Shown: positions 7,632 to 17,134 of the stretch, piece by piece
How positions within the stretch are numbered: the first letter of the stretch is position 1
How the letters are laid out: each line of letters opens with the position of its first letter
Assembly (NCBI GenBank): GCA_027623315.1
Contig: JAQBYD010000010.1
Location: forward strand, 1-64,000
Source: Verrucomicrobiota bacterium
GTDB taxonomy: Bacteria; Verrucomicrobiota; Kiritimatiellia; CAJWTS01
Direction: 5' to 3'
DNA length: 64,000 nt
The notes under the pieces: generated by a model
Database searches by the model: none
What the model was told of the DNA's origin: nothing
Seen by the model: the letters and a program-made list of their open reading frames with translations, nothing else
Translations under genes and position numbers: made by a program

Positions 7632-8309
7632 ATGCCGCTAACCTACAGAATTCTACCTTCCATGCTCGCCGCCGACTTCGGAAACCTGGAGTCCGAGGCG
7701 CGACGCTGCCAGGAGGCCGGTGCCGATGGCATGCATCTCGACGTTATGGACGGACATTTCGTACCCAACCTGGCGATCGGAACCGCCATTGTCCGGATGT
7801 ATCGGGATCGACTCCCGGCGCTCTATCGGCACGTCCACTTAATGATCACCAATCCGCATGAGCATGTCGCCACATTTGCGGATGCCGGAGCCCAGTCCCT
7901 GCTGATCCACGTGGAGCCCGAATACGACATCGCTGCCGCCATCGCCGAACTTCGGAGTCGAGACATCCGGCCGGGACTGGTCATCAACCCGGCGACCGAT
8001 CCGGAGTTGGTGTTTGCCTACCTCGAGTCCATCGATGAAGTGCTTTGCATGACGGTCGAGCCCGGCTTCGGAGGACAGGAGTTCATTCCCGAGGTTATCA
8101 GCTCGATCCGGAGAATTCGGGAGCGCGCAACGCAGACAGGGCAGGACCTCGATATCTCGGTGGATGGCGGCATCACCATCGACACGGCCCGCCAGTGCGC
8201 CGAAGCCGGCGCCAACGTATTCGCGTCGGGGACCTTTCTTCTACGATCGGATGATATGGCCGGAGAGATTCGCGATATGCGACGCGCCGTGGAGGGCGCC
8301 CGGTCGTGA
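7632..8309 (+). CDS. rpe: Ribulose-phosphate 3-epimerase
   Basis: This pentose-phosphate enzyme interconverts ribulose 5-phosphate and xylulose 5-phosphate. The 225-residue TIM barrel shows ILPSMLAADF (7-16), the metal-binding HLDVMDGHFVPN (35-46), MTVEPGFGGQ and DISVDGGI near residue 170. The end overlaps the lepA GTG by four bases, so the two are translationally coupled. Confidence 0.96.
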   Translation: MPLTYRILPSMLAADFGNLESEARRCQEAGADGMHLDVMDGHFVPNLAIGTAIVRMYRDRLPALYRHVHLMITNPHEHVATFADAGAQSLLIHVEPEYDIAAAIAELRSRDIRPGLVINPATDPELVFAYLESIDEVLCMTVEPGFGGQEFIPEVISSIRRIRERATQTGQDLDISVDGGITIDTARQCAEAGANVFASGTFLLRSDDMAGEIRDMRRAVEGARS

Positions 8310-10111
8310 ACCTGGATCACATCCGCAACTTCTGCATCATCGCACACATCGATCACGGCAAGTCGACACTTGCCGATCGCATGCTGCAGGAAACGCATTC
8401 CGTCAGTGATCGCGACTTTCGGGACCAGATGCTGGACAGCATGGATCTCGAACGTGAACGCGGGATTACAATCAAGTCGGCACCGGTTACGATGCAGTAT
8501 ACCGCGCGGGACGGAGAGACGTATCAACTGAACTTGATCGACACCCCCGGTCACGTCGACTTCACCTACGAGGTCTCGCGCAGCATGGCCGCGTGCGAAG
8601 GCGCGCTGCTGGTCGTGGACGCGGCGCAGGGAGTCGAGGCGCAAACGGTGGCCAACGTGTATCTCGCGATGGAGAACAATCTCGAGATCATACCCGTGAT
8701 CAACAAGATCGACTTGCCGGGAGCGGATATAGAGGAAGTCGAGCGGCAGATCGAAGAGGTGCTTGCCTTACCGGTAGACGACAAGCTGCGCATCAGCGCG
8801 AAGACGGGTGAGGGGGTGGGGGACGTCCTCGAGGCTGTCATCCGTCGCGTTCCTGCGCCGCGCGACCGCGCCGGGTCCTGCGCCGAGCCCAGGGCGCTGG
8901 TTTTCGACTCGTTCTACGACACCTATCGCGGCGTGGTCGCGTATGTCCGCGTGATGGATGGCGACTTGCATGAGCGACAGAAGGTAAGGCTGATGAGCAC
9001 CCGACAGAACACCGAGATCAAGGAGCTTGGCATATTCTTGCCCAAGCCCTCGCGCAGACCCTCGCTTCACAAGGGGCAGGTCGGCTACGTCATCGGCGCG
9101 ATCAAGGACCCGCGGGAATTGAAGATCGGCGATACCCTGACGGCGCTCACCAAGCCGGCATCCTCGGCGCTGGAGGGCTTCAAAGAACTTACGCCGATGG
9201 TCTTCAGCGGCATCTACCCCGTATCGACCGATGATTTTGAGAAGCTGAAGTACAGTATGGATAAGCTGGCCCTGAACGACGCCGCGCTTTCCTTTGTGGC
9301 CGAGTCTTCCATGGCACTCGGGTTCGGTTTCCGCTGCGGATTCCTTGGCTTACTTCACATGGAGATTTTCCAGGAGCGATTGCGCCGTGAGTTCGAACTC
9401 GACATCATCAGCACCTTCCCGGCCGTGATCTACCGCATCGCGCTCACCGACGGCCAAAGACTTGAAATCGACAATCCAACCCACATGCCAGAGACCACCA
9501 AGATCGACTCGATCTCCGAGCCAATGATCAAGGCCGTGATCCTCTGTAACAACGAGCACATCGGGGATGTGATGAGAATCGTGATGGATCGGCGCGGCAC
9601 GACGTCCAAGACCGAGTCCCTGGACAAGCGTCGTGTCATGTTGAGCTGCCGGATGCCCCTGAACGAGATCCTGATCGATTTCCACGACGCGCTGAAGAGC
9701 GTGAGCAAGGGCTACGCATCCATGGACTATGAGCATGACGGCTTCCAGCAGAGCGACATGGTGCGCATGGACATCCTTCTGAATGGCGAGCCCGTGGACG
9801 CATTCTCATGCATTATTCACCGCGACAAGGCGGCTGAGCGTGGCCGGCAGATGTGCAAGGCGCTCAAGGATGTCATTCCACCTCACATGTTCGTGATTCC
9901 CATCCAGGCCGCGATCAACAAAACGGTGATTGCCCGCGAGACCCTGCGCGCGTTGCGCAAGGATGTGACCGCAAAGTGCTACGGTGGCGACATCACTCGA
10001 AAGCGCAAACTGCTCGAGAAACAAAAAGAAGGCAAAAAGAGAATGAAACAAGTCGGCAACGTCAACGTGCCGCAGGATGCCTTCCTCAAGGTCATGAAGA
10101 CAGGAATGTAG
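8306..10111 (+). CDS. lepA: Elongation factor 4 (LepA)
   Basis: LepA is a ribosome-associated GTPase that back-translocates or remodels ribosomes. The protein has 601 residues, the usual size. The G1 motif AHIDHGKST spans 13-21, and DTPGHVDF, NKIDLPGAD and SAKTGEGV give the other G motifs. The LepA-specific C-terminus is present with VNVPQDAFLKVMKTG. The start is GTG within the rpe stop region. It is followed by lepB after 15 bases, a lepA-lepB order seen in many bacteria. Confidence 0.97.
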   Translation: MNLDHIRNFCIIAHIDHGKSTLADRMLQETHSVSDRDFRDQMLDSMDLERERGITIKSAPVTMQYTARDGETYQLNLIDTPGHVDFTYEVSRSMAACEGALLVVDAAQGVEAQTVANVYLAMENNLEIIPVINKIDLPGADIEEVERQIEEVLALPVDDKLRISAKTGEGVGDVLEAVIRRVPAPRDRAGSCAEPRALVFDSFYDTYRGVVAYVRVMDGDLHERQKVRLMSTRQNTEIKELGIFLPKPSRRPSLHKGQVGYVIGAIKDPRELKIGDTLTALTKPASSALEGFKELTPMVFSGIYPVSTDDFEKLKYSMDKLALNDAALSFVAESSMALGFGFRCGFLGLLHMEIFQERLRREFELDIISTFPAVIYRIALTDGQRLEIDNPTHMPETTKIDSISEPMIKAVILCNNEHIGDVMRIVMDRRGTTSKTESLDKRRVMLSCRMPLNEILIDFHDALKSVSKGYASMDYEHDGFQQSDMVRMDILLNGEPVDAFSCIIHRDKAAERGRQMCKALKDVIPPHMFVIPIQAAINKTVIARETLRALRKDVTAKCYGGDITRKRKLLEKQKEGKKRMKQVGNVNVPQDAFLKVMKTGM

Positions 10112-10126
10112 ACGGAGTAGCCGATC

Positions 10127-11215
10127 ATGTTCTCAAAGAAACGTCAGACCCGCAAAGCCGCGCGCGACCTATGCCGGCACGCCACTCATCTACTCAACAT
10201 GCGGGGCGACATCATGCCGCAGCGCGAAAGCGACGAGCTCGCCGGGCATCACGACCGTCTCCTCGCGGCCGTTCAGGCGAACGACGAAGCAGCCATGAAC
10301 GAGGCAGGGGAGGAACTGGGGCATCTTCTCGAGCGGCTCGCGCCGCGACCCGCGCGTGCGGCGCTCCGCGAGAATCTGGAGGTCCTGGTGGTGGCCATAG
10401 CGGTAGCGATGGCATTTCGCGCCTATTTTCTGCAACCGTTCAAAATCCCCACCGGGTCCATGCAACCTACCTTGAACGGCATCCGCTACACGGCGGCCAG
10501 CAAGGGCGATGGAGACGTCAACTGGACTCACCGGCTACCAGCCTCGCTCCTGCGACAACTTATCGTAGGAGAGCGCTATATGGAGGTGCACGCCAAACGG
10601 TCAGGGCCCGTTTCGATACTGCAGCACGGCAACTCGTCGACCGCGTACATCAGGATTAGCGGAGTTCCGCACAAGATCGATCTGGCCATGAGCCATTTCG
10701 TGAGAAACGGCGAGCATGTGCGCAAGGGACAGCTGCTCGCTTCCGGAATTCGCCACGCGGGCGATCATCTTTTTGTCAACAAGGTGAGCTGGAACTTTCG
10801 TCGTCCCCGCAGATCCGAAGTCATGGTCTTTACGACCGACGATATCGAGGCCCTGAAGGAGAAGAAAACCCACTACATTAAGCGCATGGTGGGTCTTCCC
10901 GGGGAAAGGGTGTCGATTGACCCGCCATACCTGGTCATCGACGGCAAGCGCGTGACAGAGTCAAAGGGAGTCGCTCGAGTCCAGAGCTGCGAGGACGGTT
11001 ACACCGGGTATGAATTCGCCCCGGCAAACGGATACGCGCTGGGCGGCCCGGCAGACTTCGTCCAGCTCACAGCGGAGCAGTACTTCGCGTGTGGCGACAA
11101 CCAACGCAACAGCTTGGATGGCAGATTCTGGGGATCCGTACCCAGTGCGAATCTGGTCGGTCCGGCCGTATGCGTGTATTGGCCGATCACCGATCACTTC
11201 GGCCTGATTGAGTAG
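10127..11215 (+). CDS. lepB: Signal peptidase I with long cytoplasmic N-terminal extension
   Basis: This S26 peptidase removes signal peptides at the outer face of the inner membrane. The catalytic Ser111 is in PTGSMQPT and the general base Lys252 in HYIKRMVGLPGE; the GDNQRNSLDGRFWG box closes the domain. A single transmembrane segment lies at about 84-102. The roughly 80 residues before it are charged and helical. About 110 residues between the Ser box and NKVSWNFRRP are longer than in minimal enzymes. GGAG lies upstream of the ATG. Confidence 0.92.
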   Translation: MFSKKRQTRKAARDLCRHATHLLNMRGDIMPQRESDELAGHHDRLLAAVQANDEAAMNEAGEELGHLLERLAPRPARAALRENLEVLVVAIAVAMAFRAYFLQPFKIPTGSMQPTLNGIRYTAASKGDGDVNWTHRLPASLLRQLIVGERYMEVHAKRSGPVSILQHGNSSTAYIRISGVPHKIDLAMSHFVRNGEHVRKGQLLASGIRHAGDHLFVNKVSWNFRRPRRSEVMVFTTDDIEALKEKKTHYIKRMVGLPGERVSIDPPYLVIDGKRVTESKGVARVQSCEDGYTGYEFAPANGYALGGPADFVQLTAEQYFACGDNQRNSLDGRFWGSVPSANLVGPAVCVYWPITDHFGLIE

Positions 11216-11443
11216 CCCGCAGCCGGCAGAACCCGAAATCCACAATAGCTGGAGGGTTTCGAGATAGTTGAGTAGACATAAGATACATTATGCGACGTTG
11301 TGTATTTAGGCCATTAAACAGGCGCTTTCCGCGATTCCGACTCCGCCATTCAGTGAGGTTTGCTCCTTGACGCCATTCAATCCGATCGTCAAACTTGGTC
11401 GGCAACACGTTACATTGTGGCTCGTGACAATTAGGAATGTTTG

Positions 11444-12928
11444 ATGAATAAGTCCATTGACGAGTTTATGGCCCAGTTCCAGATGGAGGGTCTGACTTTT
11501 GACGACGTATCGCTGATTACGCAGTACGCGGATTTCTTGCCCGAGGAAGCGTCTCTTGAGACGCGCCTGACGACCCGCATCGGGCTCCATATCCCGTTCG
11601 TCAGTGCCGCCATGGATACCGTCACAGAGGCCTCCATGGGCATTGGAATGGCCATGCTCGGCGGGATCGGGATTGTCCACAAGAACCTGGGGCCGCGAGC
11701 CCAGGCGCGCTGCGTCGGAGTTATCAAGCATCACTTGCATGGCCTGATTCGCGACCCCGTGGTCTTCCGCGATACGGATACGATCCAGCATATCCAGGAT
11801 GTCCGTAATGAGAAGGGATACTCGTTCAACGGCTTCCCCATCCTGAATGCGGAGAATCTTCTCGTCGGTATCCTGACCGCCTCGGATCTTAAGTTTGCGC
11901 GCGATCGCGACATCCAGGTGAGGGAAGTCATGACCCCCAACGTGATTTCAGGGAGTCCCGACACGACGCTCGCCCAGGCCTACGACATCATGCACACCAA
12001 CAAGATCGGGAAGCTCCCTCTCGTGGAGAACGAGCGCCTGGTGGGTCTCTACAGTTATTCGGATGTGCGGACGCTGGTTGAAAAGGTGGAGCCCATGTAC
12101 AACCGCGATGAGCGCTACCGCTTGCGCGCCGGCGCCGCGATCGGCCCGGGAGACCACGAACGCGTTGAAATATTGTCCGAAGAGGAAGTCGATGTGGTGG
12201 TGATCGACACCGCGCACGGGCACTCGCAGGGCGTCATCGATATGGTCAAGTGGGTCAAGAAGAGCTACCCCAATATTGACGTCGTGGCGGGTAACATCGG
12301 AACTGGCGATGCGGCAGTGGCTTTACGGGATGCGGGCGCCGATGCGGTGAAAGTGGGCATTGGCCCCGGATCGATCTGCACGACTCGCGTCGTGTGTGGC
12401 GTTGGCATTCCACAATTCACGGCCGTGTACCAATGCGCCAAGGCGCTGGAGGGCTCCATTCCGGTTATCGCAGACGGGGGCATTCGCCACTCAGGCGACG
12501 TGCCCAAGGCATTGGTGGCCGGAGCGGACTGCGTCATGATGGGCTCGGTCCTGGCCGGTACCGAGGAGAGCCCCGGGGAGAAGATCATCCAGGAGGGCCG
12601 ACAATATGTCCTCTATCGCGGCATGGGCAGCCTGGCGGCGATGCGCGAGGCGCGCGGAAGTCGCGAACGGTACCTGCAGCACAATGCATCCGAGGACGAT
12701 CTTGTCCCGCAGGGCGTTGAGGGACTGGTGCCCTACGCCGGGACCGTTCGCACCGTAATGAATCAGTACTGCGGCGGGCTCACCTCCGCCCTGGGCTATA
12801 GCGGTTGTCCGTCAATCGGCGAACTTCAAGAACGCGGGCGCGTCGTCCGAATCTCACTGGCAGGCCTCCGGGAAGCCCATCCGCACGACGTACGCATCAC
12901 CCGCGAAGCCCCGAATTACCGAACCTGA
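11444..12928 (+). CDS. guaB: Inosine-5-prime-monophosphate dehydrogenase
   Basis: GuaB oxidises IMP to XMP, the committed step to guanine nucleotides. The 494-residue protein contains the TIM barrel split by two CBS domains at about 100-220. The catalytic Cys312 lies in GPGSICTTR, and the IADGGI and GMGSLAAM phosphate-binding and flap segments are present. ATG 11444 is preferred to TTG 11441, with TTAGGAAT upstream. A 228-base gap separates it from lepB. A stem-loop follows at 12931-12970. Confidence 0.97.
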   Translation: MNKSIDEFMAQFQMEGLTFDDVSLITQYADFLPEEASLETRLTTRIGLHIPFVSAAMDTVTEASMGIGMAMLGGIGIVHKNLGPRAQARCVGVIKHHLHGLIRDPVVFRDTDTIQHIQDVRNEKGYSFNGFPILNAENLLVGILTASDLKFARDRDIQVREVMTPNVISGSPDTTLAQAYDIMHTNKIGKLPLVENERLVGLYSYSDVRTLVEKVEPMYNRDERYRLRAGAAIGPGDHERVEILSEEEVDVVVIDTAHGHSQGVIDMVKWVKKSYPNIDVVAGNIGTGDAAVALRDAGADAVKVGIGPGSICTTRVVCGVGIPQFTAVYQCAKALEGSIPVIADGGIRHSGDVPKALVAGADCVMMGSVLAGTEESPGEKIIQEGRQYVLYRGMGSLAAMREARGSRERYLQHNASEDDLVPQGVEGLVPYAGTVRTVMNQYCGGLTSALGYSGCPSIGELQERGRVVRISLAGLREAHPHDVRITREAPNYRT

Positions 12929-12930
12929 AA

Positions 12931-12970
12931 CCCCATGGTGCCCGGGCTTGTGGAGAGTCGGGCACCGGGG
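12931..12970 (+). terminator. Candidate terminator hairpin after guaB
   Basis: CCCC (12931-12934) plus GGTGCCCG (12937-12944) pair with CGGGCACC (12959-12966) plus GGGG (12967-12970), leaving a two-base bulge and a 14-base loop. It begins just after the guaB stop. Only AGTTT follows, so it lacks a strong U-tract and could also be a transcript stabiliser. Confidence 0.5.
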
Positions 12971-13071
12971 AGTTTCAGGAGTGGCAAGTGGCAGGTGGCG
13001 AGTGACACGGGGATGAAATGGACTCCGTGGGTACGCTACCTCACTCACCACTCCTCGAGCGCAGTTCGAGG

Positions 13072-14046
13072 CTATAGCGCTCCGAAGAAAACGCTCGTGA
13101 AGGTCACGATCGGCGAGTTCTCGCGAAAGTCGTCCACCGTCGCGCGGGTCTCCTTCAGGAGTTGTGACAGATCGTCATAGACCGTGTCGTCCGCCAAGAG
13201 CTTGCCGAGGGTCCCCTCGCCCTTTTCCATCGACTCGGAGATCTTGCGTAGTGACGCGATGCTCGCGCTGAGATCCTCGTAGATTTGATCGTCTGGCGAC
13301 AGTAAACGCCCGAGCGTACTGGTCTCGTTGGTGAGCTTTCCAGTGAATGCGGCCATGTTGTCGTAGAGGGCATCATCCTGTGCCAGTTTTCCAAGCGTCC
13401 CCTCCCCGTCCGCGATGCTCTCGACGATGATATGGAGATTGCTGATCAGGCTTTCGTAGCCCTCGTAGACCTTCGGGTCATTCACGAGCATTCCAATCGT
13501 GCCCGCGCCTGAATTGATCTTCTCGCTAATCTCCTTCAGTTCGCGAACGGTCGCCTGAAGATTCTCGAGGACTCCTCCGTCGATAAACGTCTCGCGAAGC
13601 TCCCCAACCAGGTCGCCCGCTTCACCCACAAGATCGTGCCCGGGATCTCCGATGAGGCGTTGCCCCTCGGTTAAAGCCGGAGCGTTCTCGCTCCCTTCAG
13701 AAACCAACAGGTAGTTTCCGCCAAGGATGGACGTGGCAATGACCTCGACCCGGTAGTCCTCCTTGAAGTGGAGTTTGTGACCCAGGGCCAGGGTGAGGAG
13801 TACGCCCGTATCGGTCAACTCAAGGGCCGCAACCTGGCCAATCGGCACACCGCGCACGACGACGTTGTCCCCCTTTCTTAACCCGCGTACATCTCTGAAC
13901 TCTACCTGGTAGCGATGCTCATCCTTAAAGAGTTTATCGTGACCGATAATGATCGTGAAATAAGCCAGGGCCAACAGGACCATAAACGCAAATGCCCCAA
14001 CCACGATTTCGATCGTCAACTCACGCGCAATAATATCTTTTCTCAT
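13072..14046 (-). CDS. mlaD: MlaD-family (MCE-domain) lipid transport protein
   Basis: This 324-residue protein has one N-terminal transmembrane anchor (about 13-35) and an MCE domain (about 43-122) with the typical GLRKGDNVVVRGVPIGQV segment. It would form a periplasmic hexameric ring binding phospholipid above MlaE. The C-terminal half holds about four copies of a motif like GEGTLGKLLADDTVYDDL, common in longer MCE proteins and probably helical. AGGAG precedes the ATG. It is last in the minus-strand run with mlaF and mlaE. Confidence 0.88.
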   Translation of the reverse strand: MRKDIIARELTIEIVVGAFAFMVLLALAYFTIIIGHDKLFKDEHRYQVEFRDVRGLRKGDNVVVRGVPIGQVAALELTDTGVLLTLALGHKLHFKEDYRVEVIATSILGGNYLLVSEGSENAPALTEGQRLIGDPGHDLVGEAGDLVGELRETFIDGGVLENLQATVRELKEISEKINSGAGTIGMLVNDPKVYEGYESLISNLHIIVESIADGEGTLGKLAQDDALYDNMAAFTGKLTNETSTLGRLLSPDDQIYEDLSASIASLRKISESMEKGEGTLGKLLADDTVYDDLSQLLKETRATVDDFRENSPIVTFTSVFFGAL

Positions 14047-14087
14047 GGTCTCCTATCCTCATGTTGCACGGCGTTGGCTGCCATTCC

Positions 14088-14849
14088 CTACCGCCTCCAG
14101 TTTTCCCAGTCGCCCTTCCTGGTGATGAATTGCGATGCCAGGAAGGCCTGCACGGATTCGTTCTCGGACTCCACGAATTGGCGTGGAGCCGCGGTTTCTA
14201 CAAATCGGCCGCCCGTAATCATGGCAATTCGATCTCCGATCGACAGCGCGCTGTGCAGGTCGTGTGTCACGACGACGCTGGTCACGCCCAACTCCGCCTG
14301 CATGCTGAGGATCAAGTCGTCAATCGTTCGCGCGGATACCGGGTCCAGCCCCGATGTGGGCTCGTCGTAGATTAGGATCGATGGGTTTCGCACCATGGCG
14401 CGGGCCAACCCCACCCGCTTGCGCATCCCACCCGAGAGTTCGGACGGCCGCTTCGTGGAGTGATCGGCCATTCCGACAAGCGTGAGTTTCTGCATCGCAA
14501 GCTCGATAATATCGCTTTCACCCATCGATGTTTTCTCCCTGAGGGGCAAGGCCACGTTCTCGCGCACGGAGAGCCATTCAATCAGCGCCCCCCCCTGGAA
14601 GAGCACTCCGAAATGCTCGCGCGCCGCCTCGAGTTCCACTCCGGATAGCTCGCTGATTGGATCTCCATTCACGATGACTTTCCCGCTGTCCGGCGTCAGC
14701 AGCCGGATCATATGTTTTACCGTAACGCTCTTCCCCACCCCGGAAGGCCCCACGATAACACAGGTCTCACCATCGTGGATCTGCAGGTTCACCTTGTCGA
14801 GAATGGTGCGGCCCGACAGGACTTTGCTGACGTTTTGAAGTTCAATCAT
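14088..14849 (-). CDS. mlaF: MlaF-type phospholipid transport ATPase
   Basis: This 253-residue ABC ATPase powers MlaE. Walker A GPSGVGKS spans 34-41, the signature LSGGMRKR 138-145, and Walker B ILIYDEP 158-164 followed by TSGLDP; the switch His is in VVTHD. The Gly-Met-Arg-Lys-Arg form of the signature is typical of MlaF/Ttg2A. It begins six bases after mlaE, consistent with an operon. Confidence 0.92.
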   Translation of the reverse strand: MIELQNVSKVLSGRTILDKVNLQIHDGETCVIVGPSGVGKSVTVKHMIRLLTPDSGKVIVNGDPISELSGVELEAAREHFGVLFQGGALIEWLSVRENVALPLREKTSMGESDIIELAMQKLTLVGMADHSTKRPSELSGGMRKRVGLARAMVRNPSILIYDEPTSGLDPVSARTIDDLILSMQAELGVTSVVVTHDLHSALSIGDRIAMITGGRFVETAAPRQFVESENESVQAFLASQFITRKGDWENWRR

Positions 14850-14855
14850 GCCGGC

Positions 14856-15680
14856 CTAGTCCAGTGCATTGATATAGAAGAGTCGCGTAATCATATACCC
14901 CGCCACCAGGATCGTGAGAAAGCATACGATGACCGTGCGCCGCGTGGCGTTGCCTACGCCCACGGCGCCTTGCGTGGTCGAGAATCCCTGGTGGCATGCC
15001 ACGATGGCAATGATCACGCCGAAGATAAACGCTTTGAGAAGCCCAACGTAGAGATCTTTGGCCGCGGCGAAATCGAGAGCGTTTCGAATATAGGCGTGCC
15101 ACGGAACGCTGAGTTGCGTTATTCCGACCATCCCCCCGCCAAGCACGCCCATGACGCAACTGTAGAAGGTCAGCAGTGGTGTCATCACCATCAGCGAGAC
15201 CATGCGAGGCAATACCAGGAATCGAACGGGATTGATCGACATGATCTCGAGGGCGGCGATTTCCTCGGACACGACCATGGTCCCCATCTGTGCGGCGTAT
15301 GCCGAGCCGACGCTGGCAGCCAGAATCAATGCGGTCATAAAGGGCCCCATCTCGCGCAGCATCGAGACCATTACCGCCGCGCCGATGTTGACTTCCTGGT
15401 TGAATTTGCGGAGTTCAATCCCGGTCTGCAGGGCCAGGATCATGCCGGTGAACATGGCCACAATCGTGATCACGCCCAGGCTCTTGATCCCGCTCACGAA
15501 CATCTGGTAGACGATCTCTTTGCGCGTCCTCGTTGCAAAGACAAACCGCATGCATGCGAGGGTGTCGACCAGTAGAAGCAGGGCCCTGCCGAGGCCACGG
15601 CTCGAGAAGACGATGCCACGCCCCAGGCGACCTATGAAATTCCCGGGTGGAGGGAAATACTCCGGTTCCCGTGTAATCAC
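14856..15680 (-). CDS. mlaE: MlaE-type phospholipid transport permease
   Basis: This 274-residue integral membrane protein shows MlaE family features: GIKSLGVITIVAMFTGMILALQTG, the segment EMGPFMTALILAASVGSAYAAQMGTM, and EIAALEIMSINPVRFLVLPR. With mlaF and mlaD it forms the core of a retrograde or anterograde phospholipid transporter between the membranes. No mlaA, mlaB or mlaC is seen. Its ATG overlaps the end of the WPL-repeat gene by four bases. Confidence 0.92.
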   Translation of the reverse strand: MITREPEYFPPPGNFIGRLGRGIVFSSRGLGRALLLLVDTLACMRFVFATRTRKEIVYQMFVSGIKSLGVITIVAMFTGMILALQTGIELRKFNQEVNIGAAVMVSMLREMGPFMTALILAASVGSAYAAQMGTMVVSEEIAALEIMSINPVRFLVLPRMVSLMVMTPLLTFYSCVMGVLGGGMVGITQLSVPWHAYIRNALDFAAAKDLYVGLLKAFIFGVIIAIVACHQGFSTTQGAVGVGNATRRTVIVCFLTILVAGYMITRLFYINALD

Positions 15681-17134
15681 GGGGCACCCCCCTCCCCCAC
15701 CCCGAACCTAAGGAAATACAGGAGCCGGAACATTCGCTCTTCGTCGGTGCGTCCGTACCCGATCAACCCCTTCAGAATGGACCACGAGCATTTCGGCGAA
15801 GGGTCCTCGCGGCGTTCCCAGTCCACGAACGGGAATAGAGACATCTTGCGATGCCCGCCAACATCCCGGCGATGCCGGTAGAATCCCCACAGGAATTCGG
15901 TTTCACGAGCGTCCTCAAGGCGCTCATACCGCAGGAGCGTCCAAAGTGGCGAGTAGTTTCGCTCGATCGGTGGCGTATCCCTCAATGGCCAGAGCTCCAG
16001 CATGCGTATTCGTGACGCGTGGCCGGAACGCTGGTACGACAGCAGGGGCCAAATTTTCCAGTAGCGGGTCTCCGGTGACTGACTCTGGTCCCGTTCGTAA
16101 TAATAGAAAGGCACCAGCATCGTCCTCGTGAGAGAGCCCGTGTCGCGTCGAATGCGCTCGTGCCAACCCAGCGGCCAGGCCGCGAAGATGCGCTCGACGC
16201 CCTCCGTATCCTTGTGGCCCCACAAAGGCCAGATCGTTGTCTCGCGCACGGCTCCGCGTCGGATCTTCACGAACGGCCACGGCAGCAACGCCTCGACATC
16301 GTCGCCGCGCCGCGAGTGACGAAAGAAGGGCGGGAGCACCATCCACGTCGATTGATCCGCCCGTTCCACTCGCCCGAAAAGTGGAAATAGCGCGAAGCCT
16401 CGCCCAGGCGGATCGTCATACTCGATGGACGTCCAGATCGGCCACAGCACAAACCGCCGGTTCTCCCCGGCGCGGCTATCGGTCGATTGCCCATAGAATG
16501 GAAACACGCGCCAGCGCTCCTCGGTGGGGCTCTGCGTGTGCGAGAAAATCGGCCACATAACACTGGTCGTCTCCCGCTCTTTGAAGCGCGACCTGGCATA
16601 GGCTGGAAACATGACAAAGCGAATCTCATCTTGACCAATAATTTCGTGAATACTTCCGCCAATCGGAAACAACCCGAGATACTTCTCTCCATGGACATCC
16701 CGCCCTTTGAAGAAGATCGGCAAGCCCCAGAAGCGGTAGCGCGACGCGGGATCCGACGTGTCGAAATCGTGACTAACCAGCGTCAGGCAGCGCCACTGCA
16801 TATCGTCCCTATACTCCCTGCGCGTGTAGAGCGGCCACAGCACATCCAGGAAGTCAGGATCATCCTCATCGAGTACCTTGCGACTGAAGAGTGGGCGCAG
16901 CGCGACAAAATCCGTGCGCGAATCGGGATGACTCGCCTCGAAGATAGGCCCCGCGATGCGCAGGCGTTCGGATCCATCGATCCCCGTATCCCGACTCGCC
17001 AGGAACCCGGCGTCAAACTCGTCAGGCAACGAGAATGCGGCCATCGCCGCGGCGGGCGTAAGCCATACGATGGCGAGAGCGATGCCGCTCGCGAATCCGA
17101 CCGGCAGGAGCGCCCGCGGCCGCAAAAGGGTCAT
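15677..17134 (-). CDS. Secreted repeat protein with WP[LIF] motifs, unknown function
   Basis: This 485-residue protein begins with a clear signal peptide (about 1-33, ending AAAMAAF). The rest is a run of roughly 20-residue units with alternating hydrophobic and polar residues and motifs such as VLWPLYTR, VMWPIFSH, VLWPIWTS, IWPLWGHK and IWPLLSYQ, alternating with FPFYG or FPLFG. This looks like many beta-strands, perhaps a barrel or propeller. I know no function. It overlaps pyrB and mlaE by four bases each, which ties its expression to the Mla genes. A role as an outer-membrane partner is inference. Confidence 0.7.
   Translation of the reverse strand: MTLLRPRALLPVGFASGIALAIVWLTPAAAMAAFSLPDEFDAGFLASRDTGIDGSERLRIAGPIFEASHPDSRTDFVALRPLFSRKVLDEDDPDFLDVLWPLYTRREYRDDMQWRCLTLVSHDFDTSDPASRYRFWGLPIFFKGRDVHGEKYLGLFPIGGSIHEIIGQDEIRFVMFPAYARSRFKERETTSVMWPIFSHTQSPTEERWRVFPFYGQSTDSRAGENRRFVLWPIWTSIEYDDPPGRGFALFPLFGRVERADQSTWMVLPPFFRHSRRGDDVEALLPWPFVKIRRGAVRETTIWPLWGHKDTEGVERIFAAWPLGWHERIRRDTGSLTRTMLVPFYYYERDQSQSPETRYWKIWPLLSYQRSGHASRIRMLELWPLRDTPPIERNYSPLWTLLRYERLEDARETEFLWGFYRHRRDVGGHRKMSLFPFVDWERREDPSPKCSWSILKGLIGYGRTDEERMFRLLYFLRFGVGEGGAP

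Noticed and set aside
9853-10659. Long open frame overlapping the lepA end and lepB start in another frame
   Set aside because: It is a composition shadow of two genes with unmistakable conserved motifs.
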